From Chamaecrista fasciculata (Eukaryota; Streptophyta; Magnoliopsida; Fabales; Fabaceae), in NCBI GenBank assembly GCA_003254925.1, contig QANZ01017034.1, forward strand, positions 44,327 to 108,326: 64,000 nt of DNA, given 5' to 3'. Of the stretch, positions 1-12,150 are shown in pieces. How positions within the stretch are numbered: position 1 is the stretch's first letter; each line of letters begins with the position of its first letter. Position numbers and translations under genes: made by a program. The notes under the pieces were generated by a model that ran no database searches, was not told where the DNA came from, and worked only from the letters and a program-made list of their open reading frames with translations.

Positions 1-29
1 TTTTTTTTTTTTTCTGTTTTGGTTGCGAC

Positions 30-125
30 TGTTGACAAATAAGGTCAAATAGTACTTCAAAAGTTAATATTAGTGTTCTGACCAAACTCACTTTTAGAGT
101 AGTACTATTTGACATTGTTTGTCAA
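30..125. repeat. Inverted repeat (hairpin) upstream of SYP81
   Basis: Two arms of about 25 bases face each other. The left arm contains TTGACAAATAAGGTCAAATA and the right arm its near reverse complement, TATTTGACATTGTTTGTCAA. About 45 bases separate them. The structure could form a cruciform or be the remnant of a small inverted-repeat element. No target-site duplication was identified. Confidence 0.5.
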
Positions 126-138
126 CAACCCCAACTAG

Positions 139-372
139 ATAGAGAAATAATTCGTCAAGAATAATTTATAGCTCTAATTTCTTTGCATTCAGATTTGAAA
201 CGAGACAAATGACTATTTTCATGAAACAAGAGGCGAAATTTTGGGTTCGATTTCTTGACCGATTTGACTTTGTTTATCGATGACTTCAACTTGACAAAGA
301 AATAACTCATTAAATATAACTCATAGCACTGATTTCATCACAGTTAGATTTGAAACGAGAGAAATGTGACCA
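139..372. repeat. Imperfect direct duplication, about 78-base unit
   Basis: The stretch at about 139-216 (AGAGAAATAATTCGTC then CAGATTTGAAACGAGA) recurs at about 292-372 (CAAAGAAATAACTCAT then TAGATTTGAAACGAGA) in the same orientation with scattered substitutions. It lies in the intergenic sequence before the SYP81 gene. No gene is visible in 1-640. Confidence 0.45.
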
Positions 373-492
373 CATGCGATGGTTAGGGACTAAAAACATT
401 TACTATTTTAAATAATGTTATAATTCCATAAATTAAAAAAAAATACATAAAGGACATGCAAAATCAATGTGGACGGTAAAACCTTTTTCTAA

Positions 493-532
493 TTGGGCTA
501 GAAAATTTGGCCAAAAAAAAGTTGGGCTAGAA
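493..532 (+). mobile_element. Ultra-short retroposon insertion with 11-bp TSD
   Basis: The 11-mer TTGGGCTAGAA occurs at 493-503 and again at 522-532. Between the copies are only 18 bases, AATTTGGCC followed by an A-run and a final G. A short unique stretch, a poly(A) tail and a perfect direct repeat are what target-primed reverse transcription leaves when a LINE or SINE insertion is truncated almost completely. See the finding on micro-insertions. Confidence 0.6.
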
Positions 533-639
533 TTGAATTCGATTACTTTCCAGTAGTCTTCTGAGTTCTGAAGAATCACTGATTATCAAAATCTAATGAA
601 GTACCTCTTTATTCATGAAAAAGTAATTGATTTTTGTCA

Positions 640-1348
640 TACATATTCACATAAATTCCATCAACGAAAAATCCAATTATTTCGTCGCCGTCGCCGGAGT
701 GCCTGTGCCGCCGCCGTCGCCGCCGTCTTCCAACTCGATGCTTAGTCTCTCTTATCTTTTTTCACCTTTCGGTTCATGCCTTTCATTTCTCCACCAATTT
801 GGCTCGTGATCATTGCATGTTTGCCAATTCTGCGCGATTCTGCTAATGTTAGTAAGAATCACTTATTCTTGTGGCCATTCAATTTGGTACTTATAAGTCA
901 GCTTCAATTCGTTCTTCGTTATCGGAAGTTGTTGTGCACTTCCATTTGTTATTACATTGATATGATGAGATCTAGGTTTTGATTTCATACCTGTCAGGCT
1001 AATCGTCCCTGTCCTCTTTTCTCGAAATAGTTGGTTGCAGTCCAATTAGGTGAATTCTTCTTTTTGAGGAAAAAATTTTGCTGATGAGTTAGCATTTTTC
1101 TTTTTCTATTTTGCTTTATTTCACTCCCAAACATAGTTAACCTTTATTTCATAATATAATGCTAGGGAAGTTAGGAAGCTCAGTCGGTATTCTTGCTGCA
1201 ATTGAACTACTGTTGTTGGTTGAGATATTCTCATCCTTTAAGAAAGTTGTCTATATTCAACTTATTTGGTTTGCAACTTGTTGAAGATCTCTGGCTGCAT
1301 TAGCTCTGCAAGTATCTGGGGGCTTTGGTGTAGCAGAAGAAGGTTCAG
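640..1348 (+). promoter_or_regulatory. Probable promoter / 5' UTR region of SYP81
   Basis: A GC-richer CGCCGTCGCCGG-type tract at about 685-735 followed by pyrimidine-rich sequence resembles a plant 5' UTR and is the most likely transcript start zone. T-rich sequence follows, and the bases just before the ATG at 1349 are preceded by an acceptor-like GTGTAGCAG, so a 5'-UTR intron is possible. The exact start and any UTR splice sites cannot be fixed without transcript data. Confidence 0.35.
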
Positions 1349-4300
1349 ATGGAAAGAGTTAGGGATAGAACAGAGGATTTTAAGGACGCCGTACGCCTGA
1401 GTGCTGGCTCTTTGGGATATGAAGAGGTGTGCTTACTACCTTAATTAATTTTATTAAGAATGTCCAAAAAGCCTATTCCTCATAATTCATGTTTAATCAC
1501 CAAGTAAATTGTGTCAATGCCATAATTGAAATAGTGCATTGTGGTTGTTTAATTGTTGCTAGACCAATGCTATTTGGCATAGTTTTTCTTGATCTAGTAA
1601 GTTCAGGATGCATTCGAGTCAGCACATCATAAATAGCTGAATTGAATTGTTTGCTTATCAAAGGGTACGTTTGTTATGTCAAAAGCATTTCTTTTATAGT
1701 TTGATTCTTCTGGCAGGCCAAATTGGCATCAATCATGGCATCTTTTATTATCCATAAACCTCGACAAAGGTCACTATTTACCAAAGCTGCCCTGAAGACG
1801 GTAAACTCATTGTTGCCACAGTTACTTTATAATTTTCTGTATGGAATATGTATTCATTGCATGGCAGCACTGTCACTATTTGATTAAAAAGACCTTGTGA
1901 TGTATTGTTATTGTTTCACAATGAAAAGAAAGAAGTGCTGCAGGTCGACATGAAGCACTTAAATAAATTATATTTTATACTTCCCCTTATTAATCCTTAT
2001 TTTTTCTTTTTCTCTTTATTTATTATTAGCTTGAAAGTATTGGAGAATTGGACCAGTTTTTGTCGAAACACAGGAAGGACTATACAGATCTGCACCGCAC
2101 AACTGAACAGGAGAGAGATAGCATTGAACATGAAGTAAGCTATGTGAATCAACTTGAAATACTAGTTTTTGAACTCATTAAATGCATCACACGATCTAAA
2201 TTAATGGTTAGAAAATAAAAATTGGTATTATCTTCACTGTTTTGACTGCTGCTATTATTAGATGAAGTTTGTTCATTCAACTTGCTTCCGTTCAATATGG
2301 ATTAACTCATAGTTATGCTATTGGTTTCTGATATCAATAGTTGCATTAATTTATCTTAAATAATGACCATTATTATTTGATCGCTTCTGTTATTTTGCTT
2401 GTTTAAATTGGTCTCCGTGGATCAGTAAAAAATTGAAGCTCTGCTTTGTACTTGATTTTTTATCTGCTCATCTGCTGTTGGCATTGACTCCTTACAAATC
2501 TCTTGCAAGTTGCAACAATGTAGTATAGGAAAATCTTTGACTGAGCCGACCAAGCTAACTGGCCCATGAATTTCATATAATTGATAGGTATAACTGGTTT
2601 GTCATTCTCCTTAGGCTAATTTTAGGTCAATCTTTTTTTGCCGATAATTTTTCAATTACTTCACTTGCTTACCTTTTCTAGAATCTTTATCTATTTGTGT
2701 GATTTATGGGACTTCTAACTGACCATATTATCCTTTATTGATATATAAATCTAGTTAAGCATCTTTGAAAATATATATATATATTTAATTATAACGGATT
2801 ATTCTTTGTCAATTTTGTGCAGGTCAGTACTTTTATTAAAACTTGCCAGGAGCAAATTGATGTTCTCAAAAATAGTATTAATGATGAAGAGGCAAACTCA
2901 AAAGGTTGGCTTGGTATTCCAGCCAAGTCTAATGCTGACACCGTTGCTCACAAACATGGGGTGGTACAGACATTCCCTTGTGGATTCATAATTTATTCAA
3001 TTATTATTGATTTCCATACTGTCAATTTCCTGTTAGGAAAAGAAGGAAAAGAGCTCTTAGCCATTTTTTGCACGTTGGTTAAATGGGTCTGGATATTTAT
3101 TTGGAACAGAGTTTGTGTAGATTCCAGACTAGTCTGATATCCTTGTCTATATTTCTAGCACCTCTTAAAGTTTGACTATTCCATTGAATTCTTCAAGTGC
3201 TGAAGTGTTGCATATACTTAAGTAGCTATTTAAATATTTTTTTTAAATATAGGTTCTAATTTTGAGTGAGAGACTCCATTCAGTTACTCATCAGTTTGAT
3301 CAGCTCAGAGCTGTACGTTTCCAAGATGCTATTAATAGAGCTATACCACGAAGAAAACTTAATCGTATGACCAGAAAAGATTCTGCTGAAACCTCTACCT
3401 CAGGCAATATGGAGTTCAAAGAACCTAAGGAGTTACATAGTGAGCCTCTGAGAGTCCAACAACAACTCTTGGATGATGAAACACGTGCCCTGCAGGTGAT
3501 TTAAATTTGCTTCCTTATAAGTTTTTATTGGACATCTACTTTCATTAGTTTGGCTTTTGTTTGCTTAAAAGGCTTTGAGATTCTCATAAGTTGCCCTTTG
3601 CTCTTGTTCCTTTTCTTGCAGGTGGAGCTGACTAGTCTTCTGGATGCAGCTCAAGATACTGAAACAAAGATGGTGGAAATGTCTGCACTGAATCACCTAA
3701 TGTCCACGCATGTTCTACAGCAAGCTCAGCAAATTGAGCTCCTATATGAGCAGGTTAGATGCCACATTGCTTGCCCCATGTTTTTTCTTCATTGTGGCCA
3801 TTTAGGTTTGTATGTCTATGTTTATTATCCAGATTTAAGGACCACTATGAGCCACATTTCCCTTCAATGACTAGTTCAGATATCTCTAGCCTGCAATTTC
3901 TAGCTATTCTTGTCTTTACTTTGTTTTGTTAGTTGAAATTTTTAGCTTTTGTGAGCTAATGGCAGGAGTCCAAGAACCTTTGGTTTTTTGACTGGGGACT
4001 TATCATTTCTTTTGTTTTCTCAAGATGCATAGGTAAATGAATGAAAAAGCTCAATATTTGATCCTTGATTTATAGTAGTTAGAGAAGAGGCTCAGTTTTC
4101 TTAGATTTTTAGAAACTTGACGAGCTTCATGTGCTGAGCAGAAGTGTAATCAGTGGAAGTGTTCATTCTTGAAAAAATTAGGATAAGTTTTATCAGTTAT
4201 CTTAAGTGCCCTACTTAGTTATCATTTGTTGGATGCCAGACTTATTCATCAAGTTAATTAGCACTCTTAGGGTCAGTTCATTTGCACTTATAATAAAATC

Positions 4301-6362
4301 TGCTCGGATTATAATCAGAGTATAATTATAATCAAAGTTGATTATTTGTGTATTGGTGTTTGGATGAAGTTGATTATTTGGTGTGAAATTATTGAAATGG
4401 GTATGTAATGATTGTGGTTGGTAGATAGAAGGGTAAGAAAATTGATAAATTGTATAGGGGTAGAAATGGAAGAAAAAGTTGGAAAAAGTAAGATGTGATT
4501 TGACTAATAATCAAAGTGTGTTTGGATGTGATTGTTGTTTTTAAAAAAATCAGATTTTGTCACTGTTTGTCTTGGGAATTGTGAAAATATGATTATAATC
4601 ATAGGCAACTTGTGAGGTGTTTATTTCGTTTGGTCGACCATTCTATTTTTGCCACCGAAATGGTGGACCAAAAGGACTAAAGTGTAGTAATCAGGCCCTG
4701 ACTTTCGGTGGACTATCAAAAAAATGGTCCACCGTTTGGCAAAAGATGAGAGAGAATGTAAAAAAGCACTCCGGACCCGAAAAAAAATTTCAATGTGGCT
4801 CATTTTAGGTATTCGGTCGACCATTTTTTGCATCGGTGGACCGAACGTCGGGCCTGATATCATTCTCAGGTCGATATTCGGTCCACCGTTGACAGAATCG
4901 GTCGACCATTTCAGGTAAATTACTATTTTAGCCTTGTGATGTGTGATTGAATGTATTAGAGTATAGGTAATTATAGGTATATATATAGGAGTATAAGTGT
5001 AATTGGGTGTGTTTGATTATAAAAAAATCAAGATTATAATTTGATCAGAAAATAAACGCAAACGAACATGCTTATTACGATTATAATCAAAGCAGATTAT
5101 AATCAAAGCACAAACGAACTGGGCGTTAGTCTTGAATTCTTAATGAAAGTAGTAATTAAATATCGATGATCAAGTGGAAAAAAATTATACTTGATAAAAT
5201 TCAGAGTTTGGACGTGGAAGTTGTCTTTAAAGAACTTTGTGCAAGTTTTCTTTTTCTCCTTATTTATTCTATTATCTACTAGTGTGAGTCTCTGTGAGCT
5301 AAGCTAGTTTCAATGTGTTACTGTTTAGAGTCATCGAATGGAACTCTAGACTTCTGATGCCTGACGGTCTTTGTTCGGTAAAACCCCAGTCCTAAAACTT
5401 TCAATGGCCCCATAATCCAGAAGTGCATAATTTAAACTCATGTATTCTTTTACATTCTAAGCTTCAAACTTAGAATCTACTAGTAATGTACAGAAAAAAG
5501 GTGTAGTAAATAGAGGATTAGGAATAGCTGTTACGTCTATAACATTCTAGTTTATCTTACCTTTTGCAATCCCTTTTATTCAGTTATAAACAACCCCACC
5601 ATAACTATTGAAAGTGCCATCTGCTGCACCAGCAATGTGTCCCCCAATTGTCTTCCTCTTTCTTAGATTCCCTTTATACCCTGTTACGAGCATTATGTTT
5701 CATCATCTATGTTTCATTTACACCTTAGTGATTGGCATTATAACATAATGGCCTAAAATCCTAAATCATTGTGAAGCTTAAATATTTTAACTTAATCTGT
5801 CCAACATGATGACGGCTGCTGGAAAATGATTTAATGCAAGTAGTGACAATGACACATAGTATTGATCTTCAATTTTGTCGTCAAAGTTCGTTTACTGTCA
5901 ATTTTGTCCTTAAAGTTTCATAATTTGGCCGGTTTTATCCTTTGTTTAACTTCATACAATGAATTAGCATCATAGTTCATGTAGCCTACGACATGTAATG
6001 TAAATTTGTTGTAAAAACATTAAATCTTGATTCCATCTAATAAGCCATGTAAAGTCTATCGTTAATTCATTTGACAGAGTTAAAGCAATAGATAAATTTT
6101 GGGGACAAATTTGTTAACAAGCAAACTTTGGGGGTGAAATTAAAAATTAATGTAAGATTTGGAGATGAAAAATATGCATTTGTCAACATATAAATACTCT
6201 TCTACTGCATGTTGACAGGCCATCGAAGCAACTAAGAATGTGGAACTTGGTAACAAAGAGCTATCCCAAGCCATTCAGCGGAACAGCAGTAGCAGGACAT
6301 TCCTTTTATTGTTCTTTTTTGTACTTACTTTTTCTGTCCTCTTTCTAGATTGGTACAGTTAA
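1349..6362 (+). CDS. SYP81: Syntaxin-81-like t-SNARE (SYP81 / syntaxin-18 family), 7 exons
   Basis: Exons: 1349-1426, 1717-1800, 2030-2134, 2823-2963, 3253-3495, 3622-3753, 6219-6362. All introns are GT-AG and fall in phase 0, and together they give 308 aa, close to the usual 310 or so. The start MERVRDRTEDFKDAVR matches the conserved SYP81 N-terminus. Exon 3 carries the HRKDYTDLHRTTEQERDSIE block and exon 4 the ANSKGWLGIPA block. The Qa-SNARE helix lies in exons 6-7 around MVEMSALNHLMSTHV and the QQAQQIELLYEQ stretch. The last 20 or so residues are a hydrophobic tail anchor ending in LDWYS. From family knowledge, this SNARE sits on ER/cis-Golgi membranes and takes part in Golgi-to-ER retrograde fusion with SEC20/USE1-type partners. 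The final intron (3754-6218) is long and contains transposon-like sequence. Splice sites are predicted by eye, but the frame is continuous. Confidence 0.95.
4270..5125. mobile_element. PIF/Harbinger-like non-autonomous element in SYP81 intron 6
   Basis: The left end GGGTCAGTTCATTTGCAC and the right end (reverse complement CGCCCAGTTCGTTTGTGC) form imperfect terminal inverted repeats. Both ends are flanked by TTA (4267-4269 and 5126-5128), the 3-bp duplication typical of PIF/Harbinger. Subterminal GATTATAATC motifs repeat at both ends. The centre (about 4620-4915) is GC-richer and full of GGTCGACC / GGTGGACC motifs in both orientations. No transposase is encoded. Confidence 0.7.
5865..6170. repeat. 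Foldback repeat of the 'TTTTGTCC...GGGGACAAA' type
   Basis: The left arm reads TTTTGTCGTCAAAGTTC and TTTTGTCCTTAAAGTTTC. The right arm reads GGGGACAAATTTG and CTTTGGGGGTGAAATT, so the two ends are roughly inverted copies. Related structures occur at about 21.0, 21.5, 30.0, 33.1, 36.8, 51.9 and 60.7 kb. It lies in SYP81 intron 6, just before exon 7. Terminal boundaries are approximate and no TSD is clear. Confidence 0.45.
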
Positions 6363-7078
6363 ATAGATTGCATTTTTTTCTTTTTCTTTATATTCTCTTC
6401 CAGTCACTTTAGATATCCTATTGTTTTTTTTTTGATTGGAAGATATGATTCACCAGATTTGATATATACAGAAGTGGTTGAAGAAATGTGAATACAATGA
6501 AAGTGATTTAAAGAAGTGGAATTCCTCTCCATTTTGTAAGAATGAAGTTGACTATTTAGAGGAGGCAATTTTGCAAGATGTAAATTTGGAAATGCTAGAC
6601 TAACTTTTTAACTTTTAAGACTAACGAGTAAACTTACATTCTAATCCTTAGATTATATTATAGTCACCAAAACATCTTTCCCCCTTGATTTTCTTACAGT
6701 TCTTTTAAAATAATTATTTAAATTCAATCATAATTTTTTTCTCAGTTGACATATATCATGTTGTGTGTAGACTCCTTGCATCTTATCTTACCACGCCTAT
6801 AATTATTAATTAGTTTTATTTTATTTTTTTATGGTCAAAAATAAGTTTTATTTCTTTTATGCATAATTGCATTTAAACCGTTAAAACTTAAAACCAATCA
6901 AAATTAATACTGTTCAATTTGTGGAAAAGTCACATGTATTAGCATTAACTTAAAACATATTGTCATAATTCTGATTTTGATTTGAAAAGTTATGATTTTG
7001 TTTCTCATAGAATTTATTATTTTAAATAATAATAATATCATTATATTAATCAATAATAACTTGTTAATTATGAAGGGA
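6363..7078. other. SYP81 3' flank and AT-rich intergenic sequence
   Basis: This stretch holds the presumed 3' UTR (T-rich, to about 6600) and AT-rich sequence up to the first LINE fragment. No conserved coding frame or RNA gene is visible. Confidence 0.4.
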
Positions 7079-9270
7079 GCATACAACTACCTTCCCAACC
7101 ATTAGCCCCCCAAAACTTCGAGTTAGCAAACACATCATTTGCCATAGTAGAGGGAACCAGAGAGAAATTTTCAAACACAAAAGAGAACCTATCCCTCCAA
7201 ATATACCAACAAGGCCAAGAAACACTCACTTTCTCAAAATCATTCATGACCAAATCAGAGAGAGTAGAGCACAACCATGAATCAAACCTGGTAATCAAGT
7301 TTCTTTCCATTCTAAAAGCAAAGTTGCTGACCAAACTTGCCGAGCCAAATCACACAATAATAGCAAATGCTCAAAGGTTTCAGGGCAAGACAAGCAACAA
7401 GGGCTCAAGGGAGAGGGAGAACACTTCCTAAGCCACAAATTTTCTTTTATTGCCAATGCACCATTACAGGCTTTCCACAGAAAGTGTTTAACTTTACTAG
7501 GAATTTTAAGTTTCCAAATAGCATTCCTTAAAGAAGGGGATACTTGGAAAGAGGATGAAGCCATGGCCGGTACAGCAACACTAGAGATACTGACCGCAAC
7601 CCTGTATCCATCTTTGACTAAATAAACACCATTGGTAGCACCAACCCACTTTAACGAATCTTTCTTTGCAGCTCTTGGGACATGTATTTTCTGAATGGCA
7701 TCCAGCTCCTCCTTAGTGAGCCAATCTTCCACCATAGAGAGATCCCATCTTCCATTCACAATACATTCAACTACAGAGAGACCCTAAGGGTATGTTTGGA
7801 TGGGGATGTCAAGGGGAGAATGGAGAGGAGAGAGAGGGACAAAAGGTAAAAAATTTATGTTTGGATGTTTTTTTTAGGGGAGAGTGGAGTGGACAAGGAG
7901 GGACACCAAAACACTTCTTGGCACCTCAAAATCCAATTTTTGCTAGCACTCCAACTTGGGGGCCAAGGAAGGAGAGGATACTTTATAATTTTTGGAGACA
8001 ATTATACCCTCGTAATTTTATTAATATTAATTATATCATCTCCTCTTCACTCTATTAATTCCCATTAATGTCCTCTCCTCTCCACCTTCACTAAAACTTC
8101 TAAACATAGCTTAAAAGGCTTCCCAAGGAGGCTCAGAAATCAGCCCAAAACCAGGTAAATCAGGGATCCACGGATCCCTCCAAAAATTGATGTCCCTCCT
8201 ATCACCGATAGCCCAACAAAGATTCTTGGTTAGAAAATCTCTACCCTTCAAAATACTTGACCAAGCCTAAGAAGCACGACCCCCCTTCCTTCCCTTAAGA
8301 AAGTGATCCTGAGGGAAATAAATACCCTTTAAAATACAAACCCAAAGGTCATCCGGGTTGCACAAGATCCTCCAACTCTATTTCGCAAGTAGGGCCAAAT
8401 TAAAATTAATAAAGTCCTTAAAGCCCAATCCACCCTGAGACTTAGCCTTCGATAGCTTCTTTCAAGCACACCAGTGAATACGACCTTCATTTTTTTTTGA
8501 CCTCACCAGAAGTTGGCAATCAAACTATCAAGCTCCATACAAGTTTTCCTAGGGAATTTGAAACAAGACATTGGGAAAGTGTGATGGCATTTGCAACCGT
8601 TTGGATGAGTACCTCCCTGCCTCCAGGAGAAAATAGGGTCTGTTTCCAACCTTGAATCTTATTTTTTTAGTTTATCCCTCACAAAAGCTAAAGCCTCAGT
8701 CTTCGATCTTCCCCAAAGGATGGGCAAACCCAAATACTTCCTCGGAGATTCAACATTACCAATTCCAAGCGCTTGACCACACTCCACCTTCACATCTGCA
8801 AGCGTGTTCTCTAAGAAAAAAGTACAAGATTTCTCAAGGTTCACCAACTGACCCGATGCTAAACAATATTTGTTCAGGATTTCCCTTAGAGTTGTACAAT
8901 TATCCTTAGTTGCCTTAATGAAGAATACAGAATCATCTGCGAAAGGGCAATGTTAGAGGGTTGGGCAAGACCTAGCCAACTTAAGACCTCTCAAGACCCC
9001 ATTATCAACACTAGCATTCACCATTCTTGATAAGACATCGGCAATAATGATAAACAAATATGGTGAGAGAGGGTCACCCTGAAGAAGGCCCCTCTCGGGA
9101 TTCAAAACAGCAATCAGCTTCCCAAACAAAAGTAGGTTGAACTTTACAGAGTTGATACACATCATAACTTTTTCAACCTAACTTTAACAACACATACTTC
9201 AAGAAATCCCATTCAACACGGTCATAAGCCTTATTCATGTCGAGCTTCACAGTCATCTCATGCTTATGAT
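7079..9270 (-). mobile_element. Degenerate L1-like LINE fragment (copy A)
   Basis: Read on the minus strand, separate open pieces match plant L1 ORF2. At 8953-9165 is a reverse-transcriptase block with GLLQGDPLSPYLFIIIADVL. At 8659-8847 is the KYLGLPILWGRSK block. At 7068-7759 is the zf-RVT region with WKLKIPSKVKHFLWKACNG and a following C..C....E...HLL pattern. Frameshifts and stops separate the pieces, so it is dead. Its 3' end (left) has no poly(A), so it is truncated. Its right end jumps at about 9270 straight into the sequence that follows LINE-B at about 17460, indicating an internal deletion of the upstream RT part. It shares most of its length with copy B (14872-17410), as part of a segmental duplication. 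Confidence 0.85.
7785..8112. mobile_element. MITE inserted in LINE copy A
   Basis: LINE-B (15017-15030) is uninterrupted at this site, while LINE-A has about 328 extra bases. The ends are near-inverted: TAAGGGTATGTTTGGATG on the left, and TAAGCTATGTTTAGAAG when the right end is reverse-complemented. Flanking TAA/TTA trinucleotides and the GGGTATGTTTGG terminus suggest a PIF/Harbinger (Tourist-like) element. The interior is purine-rich with short AGGGGAGAG repeats. No coding capacity. Confidence 0.7.
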
Positions 9271-9344
9271 AAAGGACTGCCTCGAAATTTGGGCTAAATG
9301 AGAAGTTATAAAAGGAGATAATAGTAGCTATATAAAAGGAGATT

Positions 9345-11170
9345 GGAGGTGTAAGTGAGGGACCAAAATGTAATTTTCGAGTTTTGAATTGTAATTTTTT
9401 GGGGACTAGATTATATATTTTTCCTGTTTATTATCTTTTAATTTTATTTTTAAATTTTTATATTACATAAAATATTACCCATATATATACTAGAGGAGGG
9501 ACCAAAAGGTATATTTTATGAGCTATGAATTATGTATTTTTCTGAATTTTGTTCTTCAGTAGTTGCAGTACCAAAATTATTACCCATATACATACTGAAT
9601 GTGGGACCAATATGTATATTTTTTTTTTATATAAATTACACATTTTTTCTCAATAGTGTACAATACAAAAAATATTATCCATACATATATGAGAAGAGTG
9701 ACCAAACTGTAAAGTTTTGAGATTCGAGAATTATAAAATTTTTCCTATTTTGAATATTTTTTTTTATTTTTTCACCACAAAAATATTACTCATATATATG
9801 TTAGAGTAGGGACCAAACTGTAACTAAGTAAGGAATAATTATATATTTTTTCTTATTACTGTTTTTGAAATATGCTTATAAACTTTTACACCACGAGAAA
9901 TATTACCCATATATACTGCAGGAGGGACCATAATGTATATTTTTGAGATCTGAATATACTGAAAAAATATTATTAATAAGTTGGAGTGAACTGTAATTTT
10001 TGTTGTCGAATGAGACAACAAAAATATTACCCATATACCCAAAATAGTAGACGATAAATTATACAAAACAACAAGGTGTGACATGTGAAACAAAAAAAAT
10101 ATTATTTGGAAAAATGCCCCTCAAGATTCAAACGCATGCCTTCTCCATTTTTTCGTTGCTCAAACACCATTCAGTCACACAGTAAAGCTTGCTATGTTCA
10201 ACAAAAAATAGAGGCGTTATCCACACTTGACACATTCCCAACCATAAATTCACACCACTTTCTGGGGTATAAATTATGTATTTTTTTTGAATTTTGTTCT
10301 TCACTTGTTGCACAACCAAAAATATTACCCATATATATACTGGATGAGAGACCAACATATATATATTTTTTGTATGAATTATATATTTTTTCTCATTACT
10401 ATTTTTGAATTTTGTTTCCAATATTGTCGTCACAAAAAATATCATCCATACATATACTCGAAGAGTGACCAAACTGTAAAGTTTTTGGAATTGCTAATTA
10501 TGTATTTTTTTTTTCCTATTTTGAATCTTGTTTTTATATTTTTTCACTACAAAAAATATTACTCATGTATATATTAGAGGAGGGACCAAACTGTAAATTT
10601 TTGGGGAATGAATTATATATTTTTTCTCATTACTGTCTTTTAATTTTATTTTAAAATTTTTATACTACAAAAACTATTACCTGTATATATACTAGAAGAG
10701 GGACCAACATGTATATTTTTGGGGATATGAATTATATATTTTTATGAATTTTATTCTTCAGTTGTTGCACTATAAAAAATATTATCCATTTATATACTGG
10801 AGGAGGGACCAACATGTATAATTTTTCTCATTACTAGTTTTGAATTTTGTTTTGATTATTATACACTAAAAAAAATATTATTCATGCATATACTGGAGAA
10901 AGGACCAAACTATAAAGTTTTGGGAATTGAATTAAACTTTTTTCTTTTCTATTTTGAATTTTCTTTTTATATTTTTACACTTCAAAAAATATTACTTATA
11001 TATATACCGGAGAAAGGACCAAATTGTAAAATTTTAGGGAATGAATTATATATTTTTTCCCATTACTTTTTTTTAACTATATTTATAAATTTTTACACCA
11101 CAAAAAATATTACCCATATATATACTGTAAGAGGGACCAAAATCTATATTTTTTGGGTCTTGATTATATA
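9345..11170. repeat. Divergent tandem array A, unit about 95-135 bp
   Basis: A recurring module contains GAGGGACCAAAMTGTA, then AATTATATATTTTTTCTC, then CTACAAAAAATATTACCCATATATATACT. The GGGACC anchor appears near 9364, 9498, 9603, 9699, 9809, 9924, 10349, 10466, 10582, 10701, 10806, 10901, 11016 and 11132. Units diverge substantially. Between 9990 and 10280 lies a different segment (from GTCGAATGAGACAAC to TCTGGGGTATAAATT) that is also conserved in array B. Short open frames here (for example 10085-10577) are rich in Y/I/F from the AT-rich unit and are not genes. Confidence 0.8.
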
Positions 11171-11804
11171 TTTTATCTCATGGATCAAAATGTAAATAAC
11201 ATGGACTGAATTATTTTATTTTAAATTTTGACGCTAAAAATTTTATTAATATAATTAAAAAAATAGAGGAGGAAATACTAATATATAAAAAATTATATAT
11301 TTTGAGGACTCAAGTATTGACTTATTGAGTTGGTATAATTTCAAGGCTAAACTTATTTTTTAAGTAAACTAATATAAATTATATATATAATATAATATTT
11401 TTGTAAAATAAAATAAATAAAGTGGTTTAGAGAGTGAAAATTGTAAGGGTAATAAATAAAAATATATTAAATCTTATTATCTTTTCTTTAAATTTGATTG
11501 GTTTAATCATTAAACTGATGATAAAGTGGTTAAACTAATAATACAGTGAGTCAATGACGTGAACCCTGATTCAATAACTGGTCTAAAATTTTACACTGTA
11601 TAGTATTGATCAGCTTATCGTTAGACTATCAAATTTAATACTAGATTAATGTAGTATGGTGATATAACCGAAGTCGTATTCATTTGTTTTGTTAGACTCT
11701 TGTATATGAATTAACAATAAAATATGTAAAGAATTCAAAATGGAGTAAAAGCGATAAATAAATGATAATTTGTTTCCAATAAAATATGTATGTATATATA
11801 TGCT
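11171..11804. other. AT-rich spacer, no gene seen
   Basis: The array grades into AT-rich unique-looking sequence. No coding frame with family resemblance, tRNA or element boundary was recognised. Confidence 0.4.
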
Positions 11805-12150
11805 TGTGTCCATCTTTGATAAGCATGGACACTGACACGGACACGGGACACGACACGGATACGCTAAACTCTCAAAATTACACGACACGACACACCATAT
11901 ATTAATATATATAAATAATTAAATATTCATAATTTTTAATGAAAAATTTAAAAATTACAAGTTTTATTCATAATATATGTCACATGTATTATTATTTTCT
12001 CTTATATGTCATGTTAAAGTCACAAAAAATTAATTTATATTTTAAAATTTATGAATATGTATCGTGTCGGTGTCGTACGGGTGTCGGACACTGACACGTG
12101 TCCGACACGGCGACACGCCCTCAAAATGACTCATTCGTCCCTATTCACCA
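11805..12150. mobile_element. Inverted-repeat element with CGTGTCGGTGTC-type ends
   Basis: The left end carries GGACACTGACACGGACACGG and GACACGACACGG. The right end carries the reverse-oriented CGTGTCGGTGTCG, GTCGGACACTGACACGTG and TCCGACACGGCGACACG. GC-rich ACACG arms enclose an AT-rich core of about 180 bases. This matches a widespread type of short plant inverted-repeat transposon. Family and target-site duplication were not determined. Confidence 0.55.

Noticed and set aside
9345-11170. Regularly spaced repeats, considered as a CRISPR array
   Set aside because: Units are long and divergent with no constant spacer design, and the window is plant nuclear DNA.
10085-11195. Several 80-115 codon open frames within array A
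   Set aside because: They are Y/I/F-rich translations of AT-rich repeat modules, present on both strands and without family resemblance.
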